DNA of 5,340 nt from JAHDHW01 sp964551455 (GTDB lineage Bacteria; Bacteroidota; Bacteroidia; Chitinophagales; Saprospiraceae), in assembly GCA_964551455.1 (NCBI GenBank), contig CAZKDA010000278.1:1-5340 (forward strand), given 5' to 3'. The position numbers were made by a program, and so were the translations under genes. Below, one piece after another: positions 1-5,340 of this stretch. The notes under the pieces were generated by a model that worked only from the letters and a program-made list of their open reading frames with translations, did not search any database and was not told the DNA's origin. How positions within the stretch are numbered: position 1 is the first letter of the stretch; each line of letters starts with the position of its first letter.

Positions 1-76
1 TTCCCACTCCTTGAATAGGTCATATTTGTTTTTTACTAATACCGAGAATAGCTGTCAAGCCATAATTATCAAAATC

Positions 77-98
77 CAATCTAAAATATTTGAGATTG
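77..98 (-). terminator. Weak hairpin downstream of the amidohydrolase gene
   Basis: CAATCT (77-82) and AGATTG (93-98) form a perfect 6-bp inverted repeat around an AT-rich 10-nt loop, about 60 bases past the stop codon of the minus-strand amidohydrolase gene. Read on the minus strand it is followed by GGATTTTGAT, not by a clean T-run, so it is at best a weak intrinsic terminator or an mRNA 3'-end stabiliser. The rest of bases 1-156 shows no credible gene. Confidence 0.28.
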
Positions 99-156
99 TT
101 GGGGATTTGTTTTTGGTGAAAAAAACCAGTAAAACCAAGACATCGGGTATTGCAAA

Positions 157-1260
157 TCAATCTGCCGGAAACAATGACCGATCCAGCCCCGGAATGATCT
201 TCAAGGCATTTTTGTAATACAATTTTTTCAGGATTTCGTCGGGCAGATCCAGGCCATACATTTTCCAGAAGGCGTGGTATCTTTTGTAATAAGGGAAATA
301 TTCGTCGGCGCTTTCCAGCACGCGGAAATAGGTCGGATATTCTTCAGGTCTGTACGAATCTTTTCCAAACAAAACCCTGTCCTGGTATTTTTCAAAGAAC
401 CGATTGGCCATTCGCGGCTGCCTTCCCAATTCAGCGATGACGGCTCCGATTTCCACATAGACGTTGGGCATTTCGTCGAGCAATTCGCCTAGCTTTTGCA
501 GGTCGTTGGCATACCAGCCCATGTGTGCTGCGATGAATTTAGTGTTGGGGTGTTTTTTAAAAATATGATGTTGTTCGGCGATGATCTGCTCCCACGGCGC
601 CGGATCGGAGTCGTTACGTTTCCTGCGAGGGTGCAGCTTGAGTTCGAGCCAGCGTTCGTTGTGGATGTCGTGCGGCTCCCAGAACGGTTTCGGGTCAGCA
701 GAATGGATCAGGACGGGAATGCCCAATTCGCCGCATTTGGCCCAAATCGGGTCAATCCGCGGGTCGTCAATGGGAATTCGGTTCCCGGTTGAGTCCGCGT
801 GGCTCATGCCCTGGCTTTTATAGATTTTCAATCCTTTTGCTCCGTTGTTGTAATCAAATTCTAATTGTTTCAGGGTTTCTGTTGCCCAATCCGGCGCATC
901 GATACTGCGCAATTCGATATTGGAAAAGATGACGATGCGGTCTTCGTAGCCGTATTTTTTGACATTATCCATCATGTTTTTCAGGGCCTCACCACCTCTT
1001 CCGCTTAGGTTGACGATGATTTTCATATTCATCGAATCCATCTGCCGGATCAGCAGATCGAGGTCCTGCTCGGCCATTCGCCAATGGTGGCTGTGTACGT
1101 CTATGAATGGAAATTTGGCACTGGTGATATGGGTTTCCGGCACTACGAGGGTGGAAGGCGGATCGTATTCTTCCCAGTCGAGCTTCAATGTATCAGGGTT
1201 TTCCTGAGCATTAGCAAGATTTCCAAAAAATAAGATCATCAGTAAAATTTGTATTCTCAT
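157..1260 (-). CDS. Exported amidohydrolase-2 family metal-dependent hydrolase
   Basis: This 367-residue protein starts with a signal peptide (basic R2, hydrophobic core at about residues 5-14, cleavage near ANA-Q at residue 18), so it should act in the periplasm or outside the cell. The rest is a TIM-barrel amidohydrolase of the amidohydrolase-2 type (Pfam PF04909). The visible family marks, in order, are the metal-binding HxH in DVHSHHW (H56, H58), the GLKIYKS strand (143-149), IPVLIHSADP with H186, KFIAAHMGW with H246, and LFGKDSY with D301, which is in the place of the closing metal-ligand aspartate. All expected ligands are present, so it is probably active. Family members hydrolyse or decarboxylate varied small molecules, and the substrate cannot be read from sequence. 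A charged segment at about 191-222 probably forms part of the substrate lid. It lies downstream of, and in the same direction as, the serine hydrolase gene, 174 bases away. No TAnnTTTG promoter was found in that gap, so read-through from upstream is possible. The ATG at 1260 is chosen because it supplies the whole signal peptide. Confidence 0.9.
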   Translation of the reverse strand: MRIQILLMILFFGNLANAQENPDTLKLDWEEYDPPSTLVVPETHITSAKFPFIDVHSHHWRMAEQDLDLLIRQMDSMNMKIIVNLSGRGGEALKNMMDNVKKYGYEDRIVIFSNIELRSIDAPDWATETLKQLEFDYNNGAKGLKIYKSQGMSHADSTGNRIPIDDPRIDPIWAKCGELGIPVLIHSADPKPFWEPHDIHNERWLELKLHPRRKRNDSDPAPWEQIIAEQHHIFKKHPNTKFIAAHMGWYANDLQKLGELLDEMPNVYVEIGAVIAELGRQPRMANRFFEKYQDRVLFGKDSYRPEEYPTYFRVLESADEYFPYYKRYHAFWKMYGLDLPDEILKKLYYKNALKIIPGLDRSLFPAD

Positions 1261-1310
1261 TGTAGCAGATTTTTTTCTTTTAACTTATCGTGCGAGTTGT
1301 TTTCTTCTTT

Positions 1311-1359
1311 CTCTTTTGTGCTCTTTTGTTTCTTTTGTGGTTTCTATTTTCGAACCACA
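1311..1359. repeat. Phased CTTTTGTG repeats plus inverted repeat in intergenic gap
   Basis: Three near-identical octamers, CTTTTGTG, CTTTTGTT and CTTTTGTG, start at 1313, 1323 and 1332, so they recur about once per DNA helical turn. The last one leads into a 7-bp perfect inverted repeat, TGTGGTT (1336-1342) and AACCACA (1353-1359), with a 10-nt spacer. On the minus strand this is the leader side of the amidohydrolase gene and reads as CACAAAAG repeats. It could be a protein-binding array, an mRNA leader structure or an intergenic repeat remnant; the sequence alone does not decide. Confidence 0.45.
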
Positions 1360-1393
1360 GTCACGCAACACAGAAGAAGCGCTAAAGATATAG

Positions 1394-1420
1394 AAAAAAA
1401 TCTCCGCCGGAAAAACCGGA
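1394..1420 (-). terminator. Weak candidate terminator after the serine hydrolase gene
   Basis: On the minus strand, 15 bases past the stop codon of the serine hydrolase gene, the sequence reads TCCGG-TTTTT-CCGGCGGA and then a run of seven T after a 3-base gap. Two alternative 4-bp GC stems can form (CCGG with CCGG, or TCCG with CGGA). The short stem makes it weak. If it works, it would attenuate rather than block read-through into the amidohydrolase gene. Confidence 0.33.
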
Positions 1421-1434
1421 CAGGTTTGAAATTT

Positions 1435-3291
1435 TCATTTTAAAAACGAATCGTAGATCACCTGGTGGATCGTCGGGCGGATGTTCATGTCATAGATTTT
1501 CCGGTTCTCCCGCGTGGGATACACCCGATTGGAAAAGAAAATATAGATCAGGTCGTATTCCGGATCCACCCAAACGAAGGTGCCGGTATATCCTGCATGC
1601 CCAAAACTCCTGGGACTTGCATCTTTTGCAACGGAACTCTTTACCGGATGATATTCAATCAGGGGTTTGTCGAAACCCAGACCACGGCGATTGCCCGCGT
1701 AACAAAACTGGCATCGCGTGAACTCGTCGAGTGCTTCTCTGGCAATGAACCGCTGCCCACCGTAAGTTCCACCATTGAGATACATCTGCATCAGCTTGGC
1801 AAGGTCGTTCGCCGTTCCGAACAATCCGGCATGACCCGAAACCCCGCCCATCATCACAGCGCCCTCGTCGTGTACCTTGCCGTGGATCTGCACCATTCTG
1901 AAAAAAGTATCGTTTTCTGTCGGAATGATGCGCTCCGGCGGAAATTCAGGGTAAGGGTTGTAGGTGATCGTATATGCCCCAAGCGGTTTGTAAAAAGTAT
2001 TTTTGAGATAGGTTTCAAAATCCTCGTTCACCAAATCCGAAACGATCTCCGGGAAAAGATAGAATGACAAATCCGAATAAACATAACCCTGCTCCGCGTT
2101 CAGTGGAGATTTTTTAATAGCTTTAAAAATCTTTTTTTTGTAATGCCGATGGAGATAAAGCTTGTCGGTGACCTGCACCGGGTAACGCCGCGAAGGTTTG
2201 GTTTTGAACGTGCGGCATTTGTACTTTCCGTTCTTTTTCAGCGTGCTACGCCAATAAGGTATCCAGGCTTTGAGCCGCGACTGGTGCGCCAGGATATCAC
2301 GCATCCTCAGTTGCGCTTTGTCCGAGTTTTTAAACGCCGGGTAATATTTTTTGAACGGCGCTTCGAGATCAAAACGCCCTTCGCCATAGAGTTTCATCAA
2401 GGCAGGCAAGGCGCTGGTGACCTTTGTGATGGAAGCAAAATCGTAGAGATCGGTAGGGCGGACGGGCTGCTTTTTGTCGTAGGTGTGGAATCCCCAGGTT
2501 TCGTGAAAAACCACATGCCCGTTTTTGGCGACAAGCACCTGGCAACCCGGAAAAGCGCCGCTGTCGATCCCCATTTTTGCAATGGCGCCAATGCTGTCGC
2601 GGAGCAGGCGGGCATCCATGCCCAACACCTGTGGCGGTGAATACCGCAGCCGGAGACCGCCGGGGGAGTGCAACCCTTCGCCCTTTTTGAAATGCTCGTT
2701 CAAGTCATTGCCCAACTGCCGGTGCGTCCCGACGCCTCCGAAGATCAGTTGTGCAGCAAGGGATTGATGAAATTCACTCTTGCCACCAACATAGATCAGA
2801 TGTCCGGATTTTTCGAAACCAATGGGAAAATGATTCAGGATACCCCTTTCGTCGAAAACGACGGTGATCGTGGACGGATTTTGGATCAGGCTGCGGATCG
2901 CCTCGATGGTATTTTCACCAGGTTCAAAAATTTCGTCGAGGTGGAGATGAAGCACGGTCAGCGTATTTTCCGTAGTTTTGAAATGGCGGGAAATGTCATT
3001 TTTGGAATCAAAAACCAGACGCACAACTGAAGTATATTTCGCCAGGGTTTCATTAAAAGGATTCTCCGCTTTAGCTCCCACACCCATACTTTTTAAACCC
3101 AGGGTTTCGAGGTTTTGCAAAGGGATCAGTTGCATTTCGTTGCGGAGCAAAAAGAGATCGTTTTCCGCCTCTTCAAATTGCTGCACGATCAATGAATCTG
3201 TAAGCCCTGGACTTTCAGGCTGACCGTTCAGACCAATAGAAAGCAGGAATAAACTCAAAATAAAAAAAGCGTTCAGAATTTTTAAAAGCAT
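1435..3291 (-). CDS. Exported serine hydrolase (beta-lactamase/class C fold) with N-terminal GH3-C-like module
   Basis: With the start at 3291 the product has 618 residues. Residues 1-23 are a signal peptide (K4, long hydrophobic core, cleavage near GLNG-Q). Residues about 25-220 resemble the C-terminal sandwich domain of GH3 glycosidases as found in Bacteroidota GH3/beta-lactamase fusions: LLRNEMQLIPLQNL (48-61), AAQLIFGGVG (179-188) and the linker RLRYSPPQVLGMD. Residues about 221-614 are a PF00144 serine hydrolase. Its nucleophile motif is S287-I-T-K290, its second motif Y405-S-D, and its third motif H565-A-G in FGHAGYTGT; the GGVSGHAGLFGTANDLAKL segment (482-500) is also typical. All catalytic elements are there, so DD-peptidase or esterase activity is plausible. 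The full fusions run to roughly 1000 residues with a GH3 catalytic barrel in front; here the signal peptide joins directly to the GH3-C part, so no glycosidase activity is expected. An upstream ATG at 3339 would add 16 residues, but the promoter at 3319-3351 overlaps them, so 3291 is preferred. Confidence 0.88.
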   Translation of the reverse strand: MLLKILNAFFILSLFLLSIGLNGQPESPGLTDSLIVQQFEEAENDLFLLRNEMQLIPLQNLETLGLKSMGVGAKAENPFNETLAKYTSVVRLVFDSKNDISRHFKTTENTLTVLHLHLDEIFEPGENTIEAIRSLIQNPSTITVVFDERGILNHFPIGFEKSGHLIYVGGKSEFHQSLAAQLIFGGVGTHRQLGNDLNEHFKKGEGLHSPGGLRLRYSPPQVLGMDARLLRDSIGAIAKMGIDSGAFPGCQVLVAKNGHVVFHETWGFHTYDKKQPVRPTDLYDFASITKVTSALPALMKLYGEGRFDLEAPFKKYYPAFKNSDKAQLRMRDILAHQSRLKAWIPYWRSTLKKNGKYKCRTFKTKPSRRYPVQVTDKLYLHRHYKKKIFKAIKKSPLNAEQGYVYSDLSFYLFPEIVSDLVNEDFETYLKNTFYKPLGAYTITYNPYPEFPPERIIPTENDTFFRMVQIHGKVHDEGAVMMGGVSGHAGLFGTANDLAKLMQMYLNGGTYGGQRFIAREALDEFTRCQFCYAGNRRGLGFDKPLIEYHPVKSSVAKDASPRSFGHAGYTGTFVWVDPEYDLIYIFFSNRVYPTRENRKIYDMNIRPTIHQVIYDSFLK

Positions 3292-3318
3292 CGGTGATTG
3301 TTCATATTTTGATCGTGT

Positions 3319-3351
3319 CAAAGCTAACAATTGAATCATGACTTTTTCAAA
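3319..3351 (-). promoter_or_regulatory. Bacteroidota-type promoter of the serine hydrolase gene
   Basis: On the minus strand TTTG (3351-3348) is followed by a 21-nt spacer and TAGCTTTG (3326-3319), a perfect match to the Bacteroidota -33/-7 consensus TTTG-N(19-21)-TAnnTTTG. Transcription would start at about 3311-3314, giving a leader of about 20 nt before the ATG at 3291. The site lies across the first codons of the divergent dacB gene, and it rules out the longer start at 3339 for transcripts made from it. Confidence 0.7.
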
Positions 3352-4699
3352 AAACTACTGTTCCAAAACACTTGCGTCATATTCATTGATGCTTTTCATT
3401 TTGATGAACCTTGCCCTGTCGTGCAGTCCTGCAAGGAAATTCCAGAAATCAAAAGAGAAGGAATACCAGAGCCTGGTGCGGAACTCAGCGGTTTTCAACC
3501 GGGGATTTACGGGGTTTCTGTTGTACGATCCGGTTGCTGAAAAAGCGCTCTTTTCCATCAATTCAGACAAGCACTTCACACCTGCTTCCAATACAAAGAT
3601 CTTCACACTTTTTACGGCTATGAACGTGCTGGGGGATTCTGTTCCGGCATTGAGATATGTAACCAACGGCGATTCCATGATTTTCTGGGGCACGGGCGAT
3701 CCGTCGTTTTTGCATCCCCGCCTGGTGCAAAATGAGCGCGTTATCCAATTTTTAAAAACCCGGAAAGAACAATTGTTTTATTGTCCACACAATTTCATGG
3801 ATGAGCGCTTCGGACCTGGATGGGCCTGGGATGATTTTCCGTATTCCTACCAGCCGGAAAGCGCTGCCTTTCCATTTCATGGCAATGTCGTTCATTTTGA
3901 AAAATCCAGGTTTCAGGACAGTTTCGATATAAAACCCGCTTTTTTTAAAACTGAAATTTCGGCAAACGAAAAACTGGAACCCTTGCGGATAAAGCGCCGC
4001 TCCGATTGCAACATTTTTGAATACCATCCGCTTTTGTTGACTTTGCCGGAATACCAAAGTGAACATCCGTTCAAATATTCCGATGAACTTTTGATGGCTT
4101 TGCTGTCTGAAACTTTGGGCAAAAAAGTGGAATTGCTACGTATGGATTCCATGCCTCCCGCCGGAGCGAATGTGATCTACAGTGTTTCGGCGGATACGCT
4201 TTACCGGCGGATGATGCAGGAAAGCGACAATTTTATTGCCGGGCAATTGTTGCTGCTCTGTGCGGATGCCCTGTTCGATACGCTCAATGCTTCGAAGGTG
4301 ATCCGTTTTGCAAAAGACAGTCTGATGGCGGACATTCCCGGCGAGACCAGTTGGGTGGATGGCTCCGGGCTGTCGCGGTACAATTTGTTTACACCCGAAG
4401 CGATTGTTTTTGTGTTAAACCGGCTGTATAAAAATATATCCCGTGAGCGGCTGCTCCACATCTTTCCGGCAGGCTGCGTGTCCGGCACGATTACCAAATA
4501 CTACGCGGGAGAAGGCCGTCCTTATGTTTTTGCAAAAACCGGAACCCTGCGCAACAACCATTGCCTGAGCGGATTTTTGCTGACAAAAAGCGGAAAAACG
4601 CTGATCTTCAGTTTTATGCACAACAATTTTCCGGGCAATTCAAATAGCCACAAAGCCGAAATGGAAAGGGTTTTAAAAGCGATACATCTGGCGTATTGA
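3338..4699 (+). CDS. dacB: D-alanyl-D-alanine carboxypeptidase/endopeptidase (PBP4, peptidase S13), lipoprotein
   Basis: This 453-residue protein is of normal length for DacB/PBP4, the peptidase S13 family, which removes the terminal D-Ala from peptidoglycan stem peptides and can cut cross-links. The three penicillin-binding motifs are in order: S84-N-T-K87 (nucleophile and general base), S296-D-N298, and K400-T-G402. DGSGLSRYN (341-349), typical of S13 enzymes, is also present. Lysines at 5 and 10, a hydrophobic stretch at 16-27 and a lipobox-like LALS-C29 followed by SPARK suggest a lipoprotein anchored after export. The large insert between the first and second motifs (about 100-285) is the usual extra domain of this family. 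The start at 3338 is preferred because it supplies the basic n-region that Met18 (3389) would lack. Only a degenerate -7-like ATATTTTG (3304-3311) is seen upstream, with no good -33 box. The gene is divergent from the serine hydrolase gene with 46 bases between start codons. Confidence 0.93.
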   Translation: MTFSKNYCSKTLASYSLMLFILMNLALSCSPARKFQKSKEKEYQSLVRNSAVFNRGFTGFLLYDPVAEKALFSINSDKHFTPASNTKIFTLFTAMNVLGDSVPALRYVTNGDSMIFWGTGDPSFLHPRLVQNERVIQFLKTRKEQLFYCPHNFMDERFGPGWAWDDFPYSYQPESAAFPFHGNVVHFEKSRFQDSFDIKPAFFKTEISANEKLEPLRIKRRSDCNIFEYHPLLLTLPEYQSEHPFKYSDELLMALLSETLGKKVELLRMDSMPPAGANVIYSVSADTLYRRMMQESDNFIAGQLLLLCADALFDTLNASKVIRFAKDSLMADIPGETSWVDGSGLSRYNLFTPEAIVFVLNRLYKNISRERLLHIFPAGCVSGTITKYYAGEGRPYVFAKTGTLRNNHCLSGFLLTKSGKTLIFSFMHNNFPGNSNSHKAEMERVLKAIHLAY

Positions 4700-4703
4700 G
4701 GGA

Positions 4704-4738
4704 GGGGTGTGAGTTAGGGGTCAGGGGTTAAAAGTTAT
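4704..4738 (+). repeat. Degenerate G-rich heptamer repeat, potential G-quadruplex
   Basis: Directly after the dacB stop codon the sequence splits into 7-base units: GAGTTAG (4711), GGGTCAG (4718), GGGTTAA (4725) and AAGTTAT (4732), preceded by a poorer unit GGGGTGT (4704). The approximate consensus is RRGTTAG. Heptamer repeats of this look occur between genes in some cyanobacteria and Bacteroidota. With the GGG at 4700-4702 there are four runs of three or more G on the coding strand (4700, 4704, 4717, 4724), enough for a G-quadruplex with loops of about 1, 9 and 3 bases. Confidence 0.55.
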
Positions 4739-4750
4739 GAATAAATACCA

Positions 4751-4793
4751 CATCGTAGCGAATCCCGCTTTTTCGAGAAAAAGCGGGACGATG
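4751..4793. repeat. Long palindrome (REP-like stem-loop) downstream of dacB
   Basis: TCCCGCTTTTTC (4763-4774) and GAAAAAGCGGGA (4777-4788) are exact reverse complements separated by only GA, giving a stem of 11-12 bp with a CGAG tetraloop. Outer arms CATCG (4751-4755) and CGATG (4789-4793) add five pairs, with a one-sided 7-base bulge. Because the T/A tracts lie inside the stem and no T-run follows on either strand, it does not fit the classic intrinsic terminator layout. It could still end or stabilise the dacB mRNA, or be a copy of a dispersed palindromic repeat. Confidence 0.7.
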
Positions 4794-4859
4794 AAATCGG
4801 GAACAACCCACTGACAATCTCAAAAACATTCCCAGGAAGAATCTCATTACACCGCCAAA

Positions 4860-4891
4860 TTTCGGTAATAGTAGATGAACTGTTATTTTTG
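4860..4891 (+). promoter_or_regulatory. Candidate Bacteroidota promoter pointing into the restriction-gene remnant
   Basis: TATTTTTG (4884-4891) is a perfect TAnnTTTG -7 element. TTTC (4860-4863) sits 20 nt upstream, one base off the TTTG -33 box. Transcription would start near 4897 and run rightwards, antisense to the endonuclease remnant. The predicted RNA would open with an imperfect hairpin, TTCCGGC (4896-4902) with GTCGGAA (4922-4928, one G-U pair). No convincing plus-strand gene follows. The rest of 4794-4995 shows nothing else I can name. Confidence 0.3.
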
Positions 4892-4995
4892 CTTCTTCCG
4901 GCTACTCCTCGATGATTAGAAGTCGGAATGAGGAATGAAGGGAAAAATTTTAAAGCACTATGTAAGGTAAGTTGTGTGGCTATTGAACATTGCTT

Positions 4996-5304
4996 TCATA
5001 AATTGATTAACCAATTACAAGTTTCAGTCAGTTGGTCATCATGTGTTAGGTTTGCAGCATTTCCGAGTATTCCTTTGTTCATCTGTTCAAATATCTCTTC
5101 AGCCATACTATTTTCAATTGCAGCACCTACAAAAAATGTACTTGGTGTAAGTTTCTTTTTTTGAAATGACGTCCTTATTCGGTTTAGTGCAGAATTCGCT
5201 GTTTTCCAATGCTCATCAGCTCCCGCAGGATCGATTCCGCCTTTTAATTCTCCTAATGCAATATACTTTTCGTTTGAATAAATTATTTTAGACTTTGGAC
5301 GCAT
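4996..5304 (-). pseudogene. C-terminal remnant of an AvaI/BsoBI-family type II restriction endonuclease
   Basis: The 102 residues from the first in-frame Met match, as I recall the family, the C-terminal third of AvaI/BsoBI endonucleases (recognition C^YCGRG). The core is GELKGGIDPAGADEHW: E19, K21 and H32 have the same spacing as the catalytic E240, K242 and H253 of BsoBI. The 83 residues that follow E19 also equal the distance from E240 to the end of 323-residue BsoBI, so the C-terminus (NWLINL) is intact. Missing are the N-terminal DNA-binding region and the metal-ligand aspartate (D212 in BsoBI), which would fall upstream of residue 1. Reading back in frame, a TGA occurs at 5328-5326, seven codons before the Met. 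The alternatives are a frameshift, a nonsense mutation or an insertion junction just upstream; the window ends at 5340, so these cannot be told apart. No partner methyltransferase is visible. The DNA is visibly AT-richer than the other genes, as expected for an acquired restriction gene. It is unlikely to make an active nuclease in this form. Confidence 0.82.
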
Positions 5305-5340
5305 CCTCGCTATGGCGATGGTAGGTCACCGGGAGAAAAG

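Noticed and set aside
11..217. Plus-strand 68-residue reading frame at the left end
   Set aside because: It overlaps the end of the amidohydrolase gene, has a low-complexity composition and no recognisable motif.
1465..2067. Plus-strand 200-residue reading frame
   Set aside because: It lies wholly antisense to the serine hydrolase domain, which has clear catalytic motifs; a shadow frame.
2143..2640. Plus-strand 165-residue reading frame
   Set aside because: Antisense to the well-supported SITK-containing part of the serine hydrolase; no family features.
3292..3339. Sixteen-residue N-terminal extension of the serine hydrolase (start at 3339)
   Set aside because: It would place the promoter TAGCTTTG inside the coding region and put a polar segment before a complete signal peptide that begins at 3291.
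3355..3693. Minus-strand 112-residue reading frame
   Set aside because: Antisense to the dacB region that encodes the lipobox and SNTK motif; no support of its own.
4846..4869. Imperfect inverted repeat ATT-AC-ACCG / CGGTAAT
   Set aside because: Only 7 bp with a 2-base bulge in AT-rich DNA; expected by chance at this length.
4928..5164. Plus-strand 78-residue reading frame beyond the candidate promoter
   Set aside because: It overlaps the endonuclease remnant on the opposite strand, is a shadow of its conserved residues, and has no motif or clear ribosome-binding site.
1..5340. CRISPR array, tRNA, rRNA or intact insertion sequence
   Set aside because: No regularly spaced long repeats, no tRNA-like cloverleaf noticed, and no transposase reading frame on either strand.

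Overview
The window looks like chromosomal DNA of a member of the Bacteroidota, possibly a Saprospiria-like lineage (the phylum is fairly secure, the class is a guess). Evidence: a lipoprotein-type DacB; a serine hydrolase whose N-terminal half resembles the C-terminal part of the GH3/beta-lactamase-fold fusion proteins typical of this phylum; a perfect Bacteroidota-type promoter (TTTG, 21-nt spacer, TAGCTTTG); and A-rich leaders without clear Shine-Dalgarno sequences.

Layout. Bases 1-156 are non-coding and hold a weak hairpin downstream of the first gene. At 157-1260 (minus) is an exported amidohydrolase-2 family metallohydrolase. A 174-base gap (1261-1434) carries a short CACAAAAG-type repeat, a small inverted repeat and a weak terminator-like hairpin. 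At 1435-3291 (minus) is an exported serine hydrolase with a GH3-C-like N-terminal module and no GH3 catalytic barrel. Divergent from it, at 3338-4699 (plus), is a DacB/PBP4-type DD-carboxypeptidase lipoprotein. The promoter for the minus gene lies across the dacB start codon, which fixes the minus gene's start at 3291 instead of 3339. Bases 4700-4995 are non-coding: a G-rich degenerate heptamer repeat, a long palindrome and a candidate promoter. At 4996-5304 (minus) is the C-terminal part of an AvaI/BsoBI-type restriction endonuclease, cut off upstream by an in-frame stop and then by the window edge.

How the genes fit together. The two central proteins both have penicillin-binding/beta-lactamase folds and are exported, so a shared role in peptidoglycan stem-peptide turnover is reasonable. 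The amidohydrolase is exported too, but its substrate is unknown. The right end is AT-richer, repeat-bearing accessory DNA with a decayed or truncated restriction gene. I see no clearly new multi-gene system. The strongest leads are the restriction endonuclease remnant (with no CYCGRG site found anywhere in the window), the loss of the GH3 barrel, and the promoter nested in the dacB start.
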